Assembly: GCF_024323335.1 (NCBI RefSeq)
Contig: NC_066583.1
Coordinates: forward strand, 359,668,377 to 359,732,376
Direction: 5' to 3'
Length of the DNA stretch: 64,000 bases
DNA from: Lathyrus oleraceus
Lineage: Eukaryota > Streptophyta > Magnoliopsida > Fabales > Fabaceae
A program made the position numbers and the translations under genes. How positions within the stretch are numbered: the stretch's first letter is position 1; each line of letters opens with the position of its first letter. Shown here piece by piece: positions 49,401-60,869 of this stretch. Below the pieces are notes generated by a model. That model searched no databases. It saw only the letters and a program-made list of their open reading frames with translations, and was not told the DNA's origin.

Positions 49401-51864
49401 TGGCCAATGGGAAGCATGGTAATCAATTTGGTGAATTCAGCATACCAAACTATGTCACATATGTACATATCCAATTTCAATAATTCATAGATAAAAAACC
49501 ATAGGCTAAAAAATTACCAAGCCTATGTCAAAAAATCCAGAAGGATGTCTAGAATTAGTGTTTCAAATTTCAATTAATTTGGATATAGTATGTGGTCTAT
49601 ACAACTAAAATGGTGAAGCATATGGAAATAATACACATTAAAACATCTCTATGGCTATTTATATTTCTACCAAGCACAATTTTATTTTTTATTCCTATAA
49701 AAAAGTAGAGAGAAAATGATGATCAACAAAAAAATCCTTGCATTTTTTGGATTAGAATTGATGATTATATGAATTTTTTAAGTCTTTAAATAATTATTGC
49801 AATTTTTATTTGGATTTAATATGAGTTTATTAAATTAATTATGGAGCTAATGGCAGAAGCATAATAAGCTGCTTCTAAATCAAAACGTTGCCGTTCCACT
49901 AAAGTGACGTGGCCTCATCTCATTGGCTCTGGCATTGAAAAACACGGATCCAAATTGGAAAGGGACGGAAACAGGATCTACAGAGTAATTTCCAGAAGAA
50001 ACTCTTCTTCTTCGCACAGCTCGCACATCTCCTTGCCGGCGAATTCGGTTTTGGCCAAATCTTAACGATAATTCACGAATCGCACACCGTTCGAACCGGC
50101 TTGGCCTCAGGATTAAAGATACATAAGCGATTTTGTCCATAGATTCACGTACGAGACGAATCGAGCGAATAAAGAAAATGCGCGCAAGCTTTAATCGATG
50201 ATTACACATTCAATTTACAGCGAAATTACAAACCAAAAGCTTCTACATGATCTATGATGCATACACTATAATATTCCTAACTCAATTTGACGAAATACAA
50301 GATTCGATTTCCAACCTTTCTTGCGATGCGATGCGGATTCTGTGCGATTTCGAGCTCAATGATGAGAAACAGATGCGTGATATAGCTGCAGGAGATGCGT
50401 GGAACGTTCGATTTGGCTCGGCAGTGCTCGGATTATCAAGAATCGCTGATTGTTATGGAGGAAGAAGATTTCGCAGCAGCTTGATCTTATCACCAATTGG
50501 CGTTGTTCTTCGTCAACAGAAGTTCATCAACACCTGCAAAATGGTAATCAACAGAAAATTTCCACCAAAGTTCACAAGATCTTGATGAATTTTGAGCAAG
50601 AGTTTGATGAAACTTTTAGAAAAATGAGAGGATTTTGGGAGAATTTTTTCTGTTATTTCCTGTTAGATTGTGGTTTTTGATTGTGAGAGAGTGATTAACC
50701 CCCAATTCTGTTAGCAATTAACGTTATATATGGAATGCTTAATCCAAGTTCAATTATAATTATTGAAAAAAAAAGATTAATGTAAACATGCTTATGTGCA
50801 TTTTGCTTTCTTTGGCCTTTTGAGCTTAGAATCATGACAGCAGAAATTTATCCCTTGAAACCACTCACAAATAGTATTTGGAAGCTAATTGCATAGGCAT
50901 TATTTTCAGATTCCCAATATTTCCCATTTTGGACGATTTTGCCCCTCTCTTTAATTAATTCACTCCAAAAATGGCATTTTGCATGGAGCCTTTTCCAAAA
51001 AATCCAATTATGCAACTTTGAAGTACACATTAAATGGAGTTTGTGCATATAAAGAACTTGCAATTTGGATAAACCATGTGGTAGTTATGCCCTCCCGATT
51101 ACGGGTCTTTTTTGAAATTCATCTGATCATATCTTGCAAACCACACATTGGATTTTTGAGTTCTTGGACTTTTTGGAATTGTGAGAACAAGATCTTCAAC
51201 TTTCATGTTGGACAAATTTTGATTTGAAGCTTGTATCATGAAATCATCTTGAGGGGAAAAACTTTCCACTTTGGGCAGCTGAGATTACAGGTCCACTTGC
51301 CATTTTGGGAAACTGTCTGTCTGAGCTCCATTCCTTCAATCTTGGTCTTTGAAATGCCAAATGAAGTTTATATAGACATGAATGAGACATCTTCAACCAT
51401 TTCCAATCATCAAATCACTGATTAAATGTACAGTTGACCACAGTTGACTTTTGTTGACTTTTGGTTGACTGGGCCATGTTCTGATGAATTTCAGGCCTCT
51501 TTCACATGGGATCTTGATTCCAAATGATATCACAAGTTATATGAACTCTTTTTGAATGATCATGGTGTCCAAATTCTTCAAGAATGGTCACCATCAATTG
51601 CTCAAGGCTTGATTTGACTGATTGACTGATGATTGCTTCAGCTGCAAGCAACATGGCTAGATGACAATATTTTTGTACATTTGGTTAGTAAACATATGAA
51701 AAGCAATGGTATACAAATGCAACACATGCTTGGTGATCAAGAACCACACTCACAAGGTGTCCCACCCACTAGGAGGGAAGCTAGGGTATGCAATGATCCT
51801 TGAGGCCATGATATGATATGATATGGGCCATGAGGGATCTTAGGGCCAAAATTGGGGTCTTACA
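46450..51864 (-). repeat. 3' LTR of the Ogre element
   Basis: 5415 bp. On the plus strand it starts TGTAGCGGTGTATTCG and ends GGGGTCTTACA; the termini are inverted TGTA/TACA. The polypurine tract follows at once. Near its left end are AGTCGCCACCGC and GGTGTTAGGCACCCAATGCG, both typical of Ogre LTRs. About 47500-47830 holds several ~80-90-bp repeats built on GGACTTACA-type words. Small reading frames inside (for example 50247-50585) have no support. Confidence 0.85.
51434..51470 (+). promoter_or_regulatory. Cluster of four W-boxes in the Ogre LTR
   Basis: TTGACC (51434) and TTGACT (51444, 51454, 51465) lie head to tail at 10-11-bp spacing. TTGAC[C/T] is the WRKY transcription factor site. In element orientation they are about 400 bp inside the LTR start, a U3 position. 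Confidence 0.6.
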
Positions 51865-51881
51865 GATGCCCCTATTTAAGG
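51865..51881 (-). promoter_or_regulatory. Polypurine tract of the Ogre element
   Basis: On the minus strand AAATAGGGGCATC directly precedes the LTR start TGTAAGACCCC. This is the standard Ogre arrangement. Confidence 0.85.
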
Positions 51882-54800
51882 TCATTCTATCCGGAGAAAT
51901 GAAGTTTAGAAATCTTCATCTCGACGCGGTAGAATGGGCTTAAATAATAGTAATGAGACGAATTTTGGTCCCTAAGAGACCACATGATGCAGACGTATGC
52001 ATGCAAAAGCAAATTCTGTGGGGAATATATGATTCGCACAGAAGAAAAGACGATCCATCGGAGTAATACACTCACCAGGAACAGAGATTCTAACAAGACT
52101 CTTATAGGGGATAGTAAGAAGAAAGAATGCGTGAGCAGGACACGACTTTGATTGGGGAAATGACAAAACTGACACAGCGTGACTAAGTCACGACTCCGAG
52201 TGGGGATAACAGACATCGGACTGGAGAACTTGCTGGGGAAGCAAAGGACTCACACCGGGGAATAAAGAATTCCAGAGGAAAACAAATCTTTTGGAAAGAC
52301 ATAAGCTGACTCAAATTATCCATCAAGGATACTTTGGATAAAAATCCGGACTCAGACCAGGAAAAGATTCACATAGAACTTCCCTGCCGGAAATGCATAT
52401 ACTGGGGAAACGCCCATATAGCAAAGGTAAAAATCACCGAAGGAAACTCCGCAGGGGAATGTCTAACAAAGAGACTCTCCTGGGAAAAGCAACAGGAATG
52501 AGGTGTTACCGGTATAAGGGTAACAAACTCAGGAAGAATGAATATCTAAGACCGGTATAAAGGTGAGAGATATCAATCAACCCTCATCTGAGAAAGACCA
52601 ACAAAGGGTACAAAAGCTCAGGAAAATCTAACTCCACAGGGGACCAAGGTCATAATAGGGAGTAGAAAGGAAGGAACACCAGGGATACCGAGGTATATAA
52701 TAGGTGATCGACCAAAACGTGAATTGGTATATATGCCAAGACACTCATCATCCGAAAGGAAGCTTGAAAAAGCAAAATCGACTTAAAGGATGGACATTCG
52801 AATCCACAACGGGAACACGAATCTTACTCAACTGGGGACACAAACCCAAAGAGTGCATGAGATACCTATCCATTACCGGCAGACCGTGGATAAGAATACT
52901 CGCATGAGATATATTATCTATTACCGTCAGAACGTAGATAATAAACTCGCATGGTAAGAAACACCAGAGATACCGGAGTATATAATAGGTGATCTACCGA
53001 AAACGTGAATTGGTATATATGCCAAAACACACATCCGAAACACAAACAGGTTAAGGGATGAATATTCGATTCTACAAAGAATACGAATCTTGCTCAGTTG
53101 GGGAAAATCAACAAAGGATTCCAACTAAAGAGCGCATGAGGCATATTATTCATTACCGGCAGACCGTGAATAATATACTCGAAAGGAACAGACACCAGAG
53201 ATACCGAAGTATATAATAGGTGACTAACCAAAAAGAGAAACAATCGTTACCAAGCATCCGGGTAAACGACCGACAACTCGAGGGATAAATTGCAAGCATC
53301 CGGCAATTATCCAACAACAAGAATATTCGACTCCGCAAAGGGAAATAACGAATCTTACTCGATCAGGGAAACACGAAAGGCTTCAACTGAAGAGTGCATG
53401 AGATATACTATTCATTACCGGCAGACCGTGAATAATACACTCGCGTGGAAGATTATCCACAACCGGTATAAGGGTTAATAAAGGATAAATCGTCCGAAAA
53501 GAGAGGCATCGGGATACCAAACAGGCATATAATGATGACCAATCAAAGGGTGTAACAACATTACCAACAAAAAGGGTAAATGAAAGACTCACTGGGGATA
53601 AATTGCAAGCATCCGGCAATTATCCGCAAAAGCTGGGGATGCATTGATATACAATCAATGATCCGGGGAACAAATCACTAGCAACCGGTGAAAAGACCCA
53701 CTGGCGACTTCAAAAGGATAACATTGCAAGCATCCGGCAATGATTCAGAAGACTGCTGGGAATACAAGTGCTTACTCAAGAGCAACTACCCAAAAGCAGG
53801 AAGGAATATCAACATCGAATATTGAATGAAGATAACCACAAAGAGATTATGGTTTACATCTACCGAATACGGGGCAGAAGACCAAAATCGGGCTGAGAGA
53901 GCAAGAGGTTTAACAATACCGACTACTGGGTAAGAAACCAAAGACTCAGCTGAGGATAGAATCGCTAGCAACCGGCAATTATCCACATGTATCATAAGAT
54001 ACCACTCCGCTGAAGAGAAAAATCACAGCAACATAGGATTTACAACTACCGAATACGGGGTAGAAGACCACAAACTCCACTGGGGATACAAATCACCACC
54101 GGGAACAGAACTCTGTTAGGGATAAAGCCACATCAACAGAAGATCCACCATCAGCCAGACCGAACCACAAAGGTTACCGCTGCTAGGGGAAAAGAGATAG
54201 GACTTACGACTACCGAATACGGGGTAGAGGCCATACTCTGGTGGGGATAAAAGATTAGGGTTTATATCTACCGAATACGGGGTAGAAAACCAAAAACTCT
54301 GCGTGGGGATAGAATAAATCACGAATCCGCACGAGAAACCAAAAAGTGAGGTTTATAACAGACCACAAATTCTGTTGGAGAGTAAGGAATTAGGATTTAC
54401 GACTACCGACTATCAGGTAGAAAACCAACAACTCTGGCTGGGGGCTAAAAGGTATATAACCACAAGTTCTGCCAAGAAGCCAGGAAAATAGGACTTACAA
54501 CTACCGGTATAAGGGTAGAGGCCAAAATCGACTCTTGCGGAGGAATGAAAGGTATATAACCACAAATTCCGCCAAGAGGACAAGGAACAATAGGACTTAC
54601 AACTACCGGTATAAGGGTAGAGGCCCGAAACTCCGCTGGGGATAAAAATCACCACAGGGAAGCACAATGAACAGACGACAAATGTCAAATTCGGGAAAGA
54701 TCCGAAAAGACAGACTGAATCAAGACACGTCCTAATGAGGATATAACTCAAATAGGAACATCCATCCCAATATATGTGTTGGGAGGAAACGGAAGAAACC

Positions 54801-57136
54801 GTCATCCACGAGGGTATATCTCAGTGGGGCACTGCAGAAGGAACGACAACATTTTCTGCTTATGGGGCTGACTCTATATGGAGAGATTTAACACCCGACA
54901 TTTGCTTAGGGAGATCTATAAAGATCTATATCACCATAGCAGGGAACAACAAACAAAGGATATATGGCAAAAATGCAACATGAATATCTGAATGTTTATG
55001 AGTATGCATGAATATGCGTGATTTAGGTTTGATGAATGCTGACAAAACAGACATTTCTAACACAACAGTCCGGGAATCAAACGTCCGGTATTATACTTCC
55101 AGGGGAAAACCAACTGGAAAGCCAATTCTGCTGGAGATCTTCATGCCATAAAGCAAAGATCTGCGGGTACTGCTGGGAAGCAGAAGCAAAAGAATCAGAG
55201 ATATCTAGGAGAATACCAAATCTCTGAGCAATGGATCAGCGATCATCCCAACTAGGGCACAGAAAGTCACAACAGGCAAAGAGCCACCAAGACAAATCTG
55301 TTGGGGAACAAGAGAATCTCAAAGTCCTGCAGGGGATCCGAGCAAACACTGCTATGGGAACGGATCCAACATAACTCCATTGGGGAACAACCCACTGAGG
55401 GAGCAAAGGTCACTCGGGTAGAGTTTGGCTGCACAAGCAACTCTACTGGGGATATCATCAACTACTCTCTTGGGGAACAACCCACTGAGGAAGGAAAGCA
55501 CCAAACAATTAGATTCTGCAACAAACCACTCCACTCGGGGCGAACACACATCTGATGGATCACATCAGCAGATTCTGCAACAAAATCCGCTCTACTGAGG
55601 ATCGAAGAGTAATCAAGGAATCAATACAATCTCTGTATGACGGAGCTATCAACCGACCATACCGGGGATTGAAGGAGGTTCAACGGGCAATACTGCCATA
55701 ACAACCGCTCTGCAAACGAATGCTGGAGAAAGATGGATGAAATTACCAGGATATCAACCCAATCACCCACTGAGTAGGAAAATAAATCCTGCTCTGCTGA
55801 GGAGATCAACCATTCTGATAGAGAGAAAGTAAACACATCCACTGACGACTTCGCCGGGGAAAAGGTAAAGTACCGGGTATCAAACCACTGACTTACCGAA
55901 TCTTCCAAAAGGAAAGCGACCGTGCTGAGAAAACAGATAAATCCGCTGGCAACTGCGCTGGGAAGGAGTGACAACAACTCTGCTCGCGACTTCGATGGGG
56001 ATATCAATAACAGCTCTACTGTGCCAAGGAGACAAATAAAGTCTGGGCATAGCGACCCACTGGAGAAAGTGGCGAGGCACCAAGGTGACAAACCATCAAC
56101 CGCCGAATCTTCCACAAGGAAAGCATCCATGCTGGGGAAAACTGCTGCTGGAGAACACTGAATCTTCAACAACACTCTGCTTAGGAAATAACCCCACCAA
56201 CAACTCGACTTGCAATCATGCTGGCAACTCACTTGGGGAGAAATACGGGATACGGGGATATCAACCCACTAACCACAAATATTCTGAATGACTGAGCAAA
56301 CAAGCCGGGGAAAGACTACTGCTGGAGAACAGACTGAGCCTTCAATACACTACTCTGCTTCGGGGAGTCAAAATCCACAGAAGCTCTGCTTAGGGAACAA
56401 CCCCAACAACCAAAATCTCTGCTTGGGAAACAACCCCAACAACCAAATCTGGAGAAGAAGGATACAAACCAACCCAGGAGTATGAACAAATGTCTTACCT
56501 GTTGGAAACCATGCCACCCTTGGGAGAGCACTGAGAAATTCTTTGAGTATCCTTTTATCATTGTGAATGTTCACTTCGTTTAAAACAATAATTTTGAAAA
56601 ATTTTGTTTTTAAAACAATGATATTTTTATCAATTAAAACATGCAAAACATTTGTTGAATTGAAACAAATAAGAGTGCAAATAATTGGATAAAAGCTCAA
56701 ATTGATTTGATGGAATGGTAGTCTGCGAATGGCAAGACTCCATAGATCTGTACAAATTTGAAATCAGTGATATATATTGGAAGAGGGCTACATTGAACAT
56801 AATGATCCTTTCTCTACCAATTTGAATCTCGATGTATTTGAAGCTTCAGTCGGCGACGAATCGAGAATCCTTCTGACGAAAAGACGGTTGGTGACCAGAA
56901 AGTCTTGTCAGGATGCAGTTACTTGCCTGATCCCTAATTTTTGCCTAGATTGCCCCAGGGTGAGGTACTCAATCTATCGGGATGCAAATATGCTTTTTTT
57001 TTTTCAAGTCTCTAACTTTTGCCTAGATCACCCATGCGGGTTCTCCATCGAGACGCTCATTTTTTTGCCTAAGCCGCCCTTTTGGGTTTTCAACTTAGCG
57101 AGCTGTTCTGTTTTTCATTTGCATATACTTTTTTTT
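51882..57136 (-). repeat. Hypervariable repetitive 3' UTR of the Ogre element
   Basis: Diverged, interspersed short repeats fill most of 52200-56500. Recurring words include CTACCGAATACGGGGTAGA, CATCCGGCAATTATCC, ATTACCGGCAGACCGTGAAT, TACCGGTATAAGGGT and CTGGGGATAAA. Some form local tandem series (for example 54030-54290 and 54480-54640). 56390-56440 carries three near-identical CTGCTTGGGAACAACCCC-type units. 56930-57130 holds repeats of TTTTTGCCTA. No coding function is supported. Ogre 3' UTRs are known to carry such variable repeats and to seed satellite DNA. Confidence 0.82.
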
Positions 57137-60100
57137 TTAGGCAAAGTATCTCTTAACTGCATCTGAATTCACAGGACGAGTGAAATCCTCCCCATCCATT
57201 GTTGTAAGCATCAAAGCTCCGCCTGAAAAGGCTCTCTTAACAACATATGGACCCTCGTAGTTTGGAGTTCACTTGCCCCTGGAATCGGGTACGAAAGACA
57301 AAACTTTCTTGAGCACAAGGTCACCTTCTCTGAACACACGAGGCTTGACCTTCTTATCGAATGCTTTCTTCATTCTCTGCTGATACAACTGACCATGACA
57401 CATGGCAGTTAATCTCTTCTCTTCAATCAAATTCAGTTGGTCATAACGACTCTGAACCCATTCAGCATCAGTCAACTTGGCTTCCATCAAGACTCTCATT
57501 GATGGGATCTCCACCTCTACTGGGAGAACAGCCTCCATGCCATACACAAGAGAAAAAGGGGTTGCCCCTGTTGAAGTGCGTACAGATGTACGATATCCAT
57601 GCAAAGCAAATGGCAGCATCTCATGCCAATCTTTGTACGTGACAGTCATCTTCTGGATAATCTTCTTGATATTCTTATTAGCAGCTTCAACAGCCCCATT
57701 CATCTTAGGTCTGTAGGGAGAGGAATTATGGTGTGCAATCTTGAATTCAGCGCACAACTCATCCATCATTTTATTATTCAAATTGGATCCATTATCAGTA
57801 ATGATCCTCTCTGGCACACCATAACGGCAAATCAGCTGGTTCTTGATAAACTTCACAACCACCTGTCTAGTCACATTCACATACGAAGCGGCTTCAACCC
57901 ATTTGGTGAAGTAGTCAATTGCTACGAGAATAAACCTGTGTCCATTGGACGCTTTCGGCTCAATCATGCCGATCATGTCGATTCCCCACATGGAGAAAGG
58001 CCATGGTGATGAAATCACATTCAAGAGTGTCGGAGGAATATGAATCTTATCCGCATAAACTTGACACTTGTGGCATTTCTTCACATACTTGCAACAGTCA
58101 GACTCCATTGTCAGCCAATAGTAGCCCGCTCTCAACATCTTCTTAGCCATGGCGTGTCCATTGGAATGAGTACCAAATGAACCCTCATGGACCTCAGTCA
58201 TCAACAGGTTTGCTTCGTGTCTATCCACGCATCTGAGCAAAACCATATCGAAATTTCTTTTATACAGCACTTCACCACTGAGGTAGAAACTGCCTGACAA
58301 CCTTCTCAAAGTTTTCCTATCTTTCACAGATGCCCCAGGCGGGTAGACCTGGTTCTGGAGGAAATTCTTGATATCAAAATACCAAGGCTTGTCATCATTG
58401 ACTTCTTCAATTGCAAATATGTGGGCTGGTCTATCCAAGCGCATCACAGTGATATTGGGGACATCATTCCACCATCTGACCACAATCATGGAAGCAAGCG
58501 TAGCAAGAGCATCTGCCATCCGGTTATCCTCTCGAGGAATATGATAAAATTCAACTTCTGTGAAGAAAGTTGAAATTCTCCTTGCATAATCTCTGTATGG
58601 TATGAGACTTGGCTGATTCGTCTCCCATTCACCCTTGATCTGATTAACAACCAGGGCCGAATCACCATAGACATCAAGATACTTGATCCTCAAGTCAATG
58701 CATTCTTCAAGTCCCATTATACAGGCTTCGTACTCCGCCATATTATTCGTGCATTTGAAAGTTAGCCTTGCTGTAAATGGAATGTGCGATCCCTGGGGAT
58801 TAACAATTACTGCCCCAATTCCATTTCCGTACTGATTAACAGCGCCATCAAACACCATCGTCCATCTGGAACCAGGTTCCGGACCTTCATCAAGTGTAGG
58901 CTCATCACAATCTTTCATTTTCAAATACAGAATCTCCTCATCAGGGAAGTCATACTGAACAGACTGATGATCTTCAATTGGCTGGTGCGCTAAATGGTCA
59001 GCCAAGATACTACCTTTGATAGCTTTCTGAGCTCGATACTCGATATCATACTCAGACAATAACATCTGCCAACGGGCAATCCTCCCAGTTAAAGCAGGCT
59101 TCTCGAAGATATACTTAATTGGATCCATTCTGGATATCAACCAAGTTGTATGATTAATCATGTACTGGCGCAAACGCTTAGCAGCCCAAGCCAAAGCACA
59201 GCACGTCTTCTCAAGCGTGGAGTACCGAGACTCACAATCAGTAAACTTCTTACTGAGGTAGTAGATAGCAAACTCCTTCTTCCCTGATTCATCTTGCTGA
59301 CCGAGTACACAACCCATTGAGTCTTCAAGAACAGTCAAGTACATAATCAGAGGTCTTCCTTCCACAGGCGGAGACAAGATCGGAGGTTCAGACAGATACT
59401 CTTTGATACTGTCGAAAGCTTTCTGGCAATCTTCGGTCCAATCATGAGACTGATCTTTCCGGAGGAGCTTGAATATCGGCGCACATGTGGCAGTCATGTG
59501 GGATATGAATCTGGAAATGTAATTCAAGCGGCCAAGAAAACCTCGGACTTGCTTTTCAGTCTTGGGTGCAGGCATCTCTTGTATTGCTTTGACCTTGGCA
59601 GGATCAACTTCAATACCTCTTTCACTTACCACAAAACCCAACAGTTTGCCGGAACGGACTCCAAAGGTACATTTGTTCGGATTCAGACGCAGTCTGAACT
59701 TCCTCAGGCGCTGAAAAAGCTTCAACAAATGCTCAACATGCTCAACTTCCGTTCGGGACTTAGCAATCATATCATCAACATAGACCTCTATCTCCTTGTG
59801 CATCATATCGTGAAACAAGGTAGTCATAGCTCGTTGATACGTGGCTCCGGCGTTCTTCAAACCGAAGGGCATCACTCGATAACAGAATGTTCCCCAAGGT
59901 GTGATGAATGTTGTCTTCTCCATATCCTCTGGTGCCATCTTAATTTGATTATATCCGGAAAATCCGTCCATAAAGGAAAAGACTTTGAATTTAGCTGTAT
60001 TGTCTACCAACATGTCAATGTGTGGTAGAGGAAAATCATCTTTTGGGCTAGCTTTATTCAAGTCTCTGTAATCAACGCACATACGGACTTTTCCGTCCTT

Positions 60101-60599
60101 CTTAGGAACAGGCACGATATTGGCCACCCATTGAGGATATGTGGAAGTCACCAGAAACCCCGCATCAATTTGCTTCTGAACTTCCTCTTTGATCTTCACT
60201 GCCATATCTGGATGAGTTCTTCTGAGCTTCTGCTTCACAGGCACGCACTCAGGCTTCAAAGGCAGGAAATGTTGCACAATATCCGTATCTAAACCCGGCA
60301 TGTCTTCATATGACCAAGCGAAGATATCTGAATATTCTCGTAGCAATTCAATCAAATCCTTCTTGACAGACTCTTCAAGAAGTGCCCCGATCTTCACCAT
60401 ACGAATACAATCCTCAGACCCCAAGTTGACTGATTCCAAATCTTCAAGATGCGGCTGAATGATCTTTTCTTCGTGCTCAAGGAGACGGGTAATCTCATCA
60501 GGTATTCCTTCAACATCATCTTCCTCTGCCTCGAATACAGGGAATTCAAAGTTGGGAGATGGCATTGGATCATTATGTTCAATGGGTTTTAGAATCAAC
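57137..60599 (-). CDS. Ogre pol exon: RT, two RNase H domains, integrase
   Basis: The frame reads from the putative acceptor at 60599 to a nonsense TGA at 57269-57271; coding similarity then continues 44 codons to a TAA at 57137-57139. In the 1109 residues before the TGA, RT spans about 115-325, with the active site YVDD intact at 273-276. A degenerate gypsy RNase H follows (about 415-535). An additional RNase H of the type acquired by Tat elements lies at about 576-705, with D584, E622, D646 and D696. The integrase has zinc residues H804, H811, C842 and C845 and catalytic D874, D935 and E971. The premature stop removes only the extreme C-terminus, a GPY-type segment, so the enzymes could still be made. 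The frame has no ATG at the start and depends on splicing from gag-protease. Confidence 0.92.
57269..57271 (-). other. Premature TGA near the end of Ogre pol
   Basis: The codon TGA stands where the continuing homologous frame expects a Trp codon (TGG). The following 44 codons remain open and Ogre-like up to 57137. Confidence 0.85.
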
Positions 60600-60869
60600 C
60601 TGCATAATGATTTTGGTTAATGAAAAACTTTAGAATTTAAACAAGCAAACCATTATGCAGATGAAAAATGTTGCTTTTATTCTTGTTTTTATGGGTTTTT
60701 TGTGATCACTGATTTCATGCAAAAAGCGAAAAGTGAAAACAAATGGAAAAACAAATGTTTAACAATGCATTAATTGAATGAAAACATCATTGTATATATG
60801 AGCCAAACAATGTCATCACTTCTCCTTTTGGCATGGGAGAAGGGTTTTAAACAAAGTGAGCATATTTAC
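60600..60869 (-). other. Putative Ogre intron between protease and RT
   Basis: In element orientation a GTAAAT donor begins at 60869 and an ATTATGCAG acceptor ends at 60600, giving 270 bp. The donor overlaps the gag-protease stop codon, so splicing removes that stop. The two exons then join in phase. The intron is AT-rich and has stops in the reading frame. Ogre elements are known to splice only part of their RNA at this place, which sets the gag to pol ratio. Confidence 0.8.

Noticed and set aside
50247..50680. Plus-strand frame of 112 codons in the Ogre LTR as a host gene
   Set aside because: No recognisable domain, and it lies inside a continuous LTR with clear termini on either side.
54774..56561. 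Many overlapping frames of 60-200 codons on both strands
   Set aside because: They fall in repetitive 3' UTR sequence. Their peptides change with the repeats and match no family I know.
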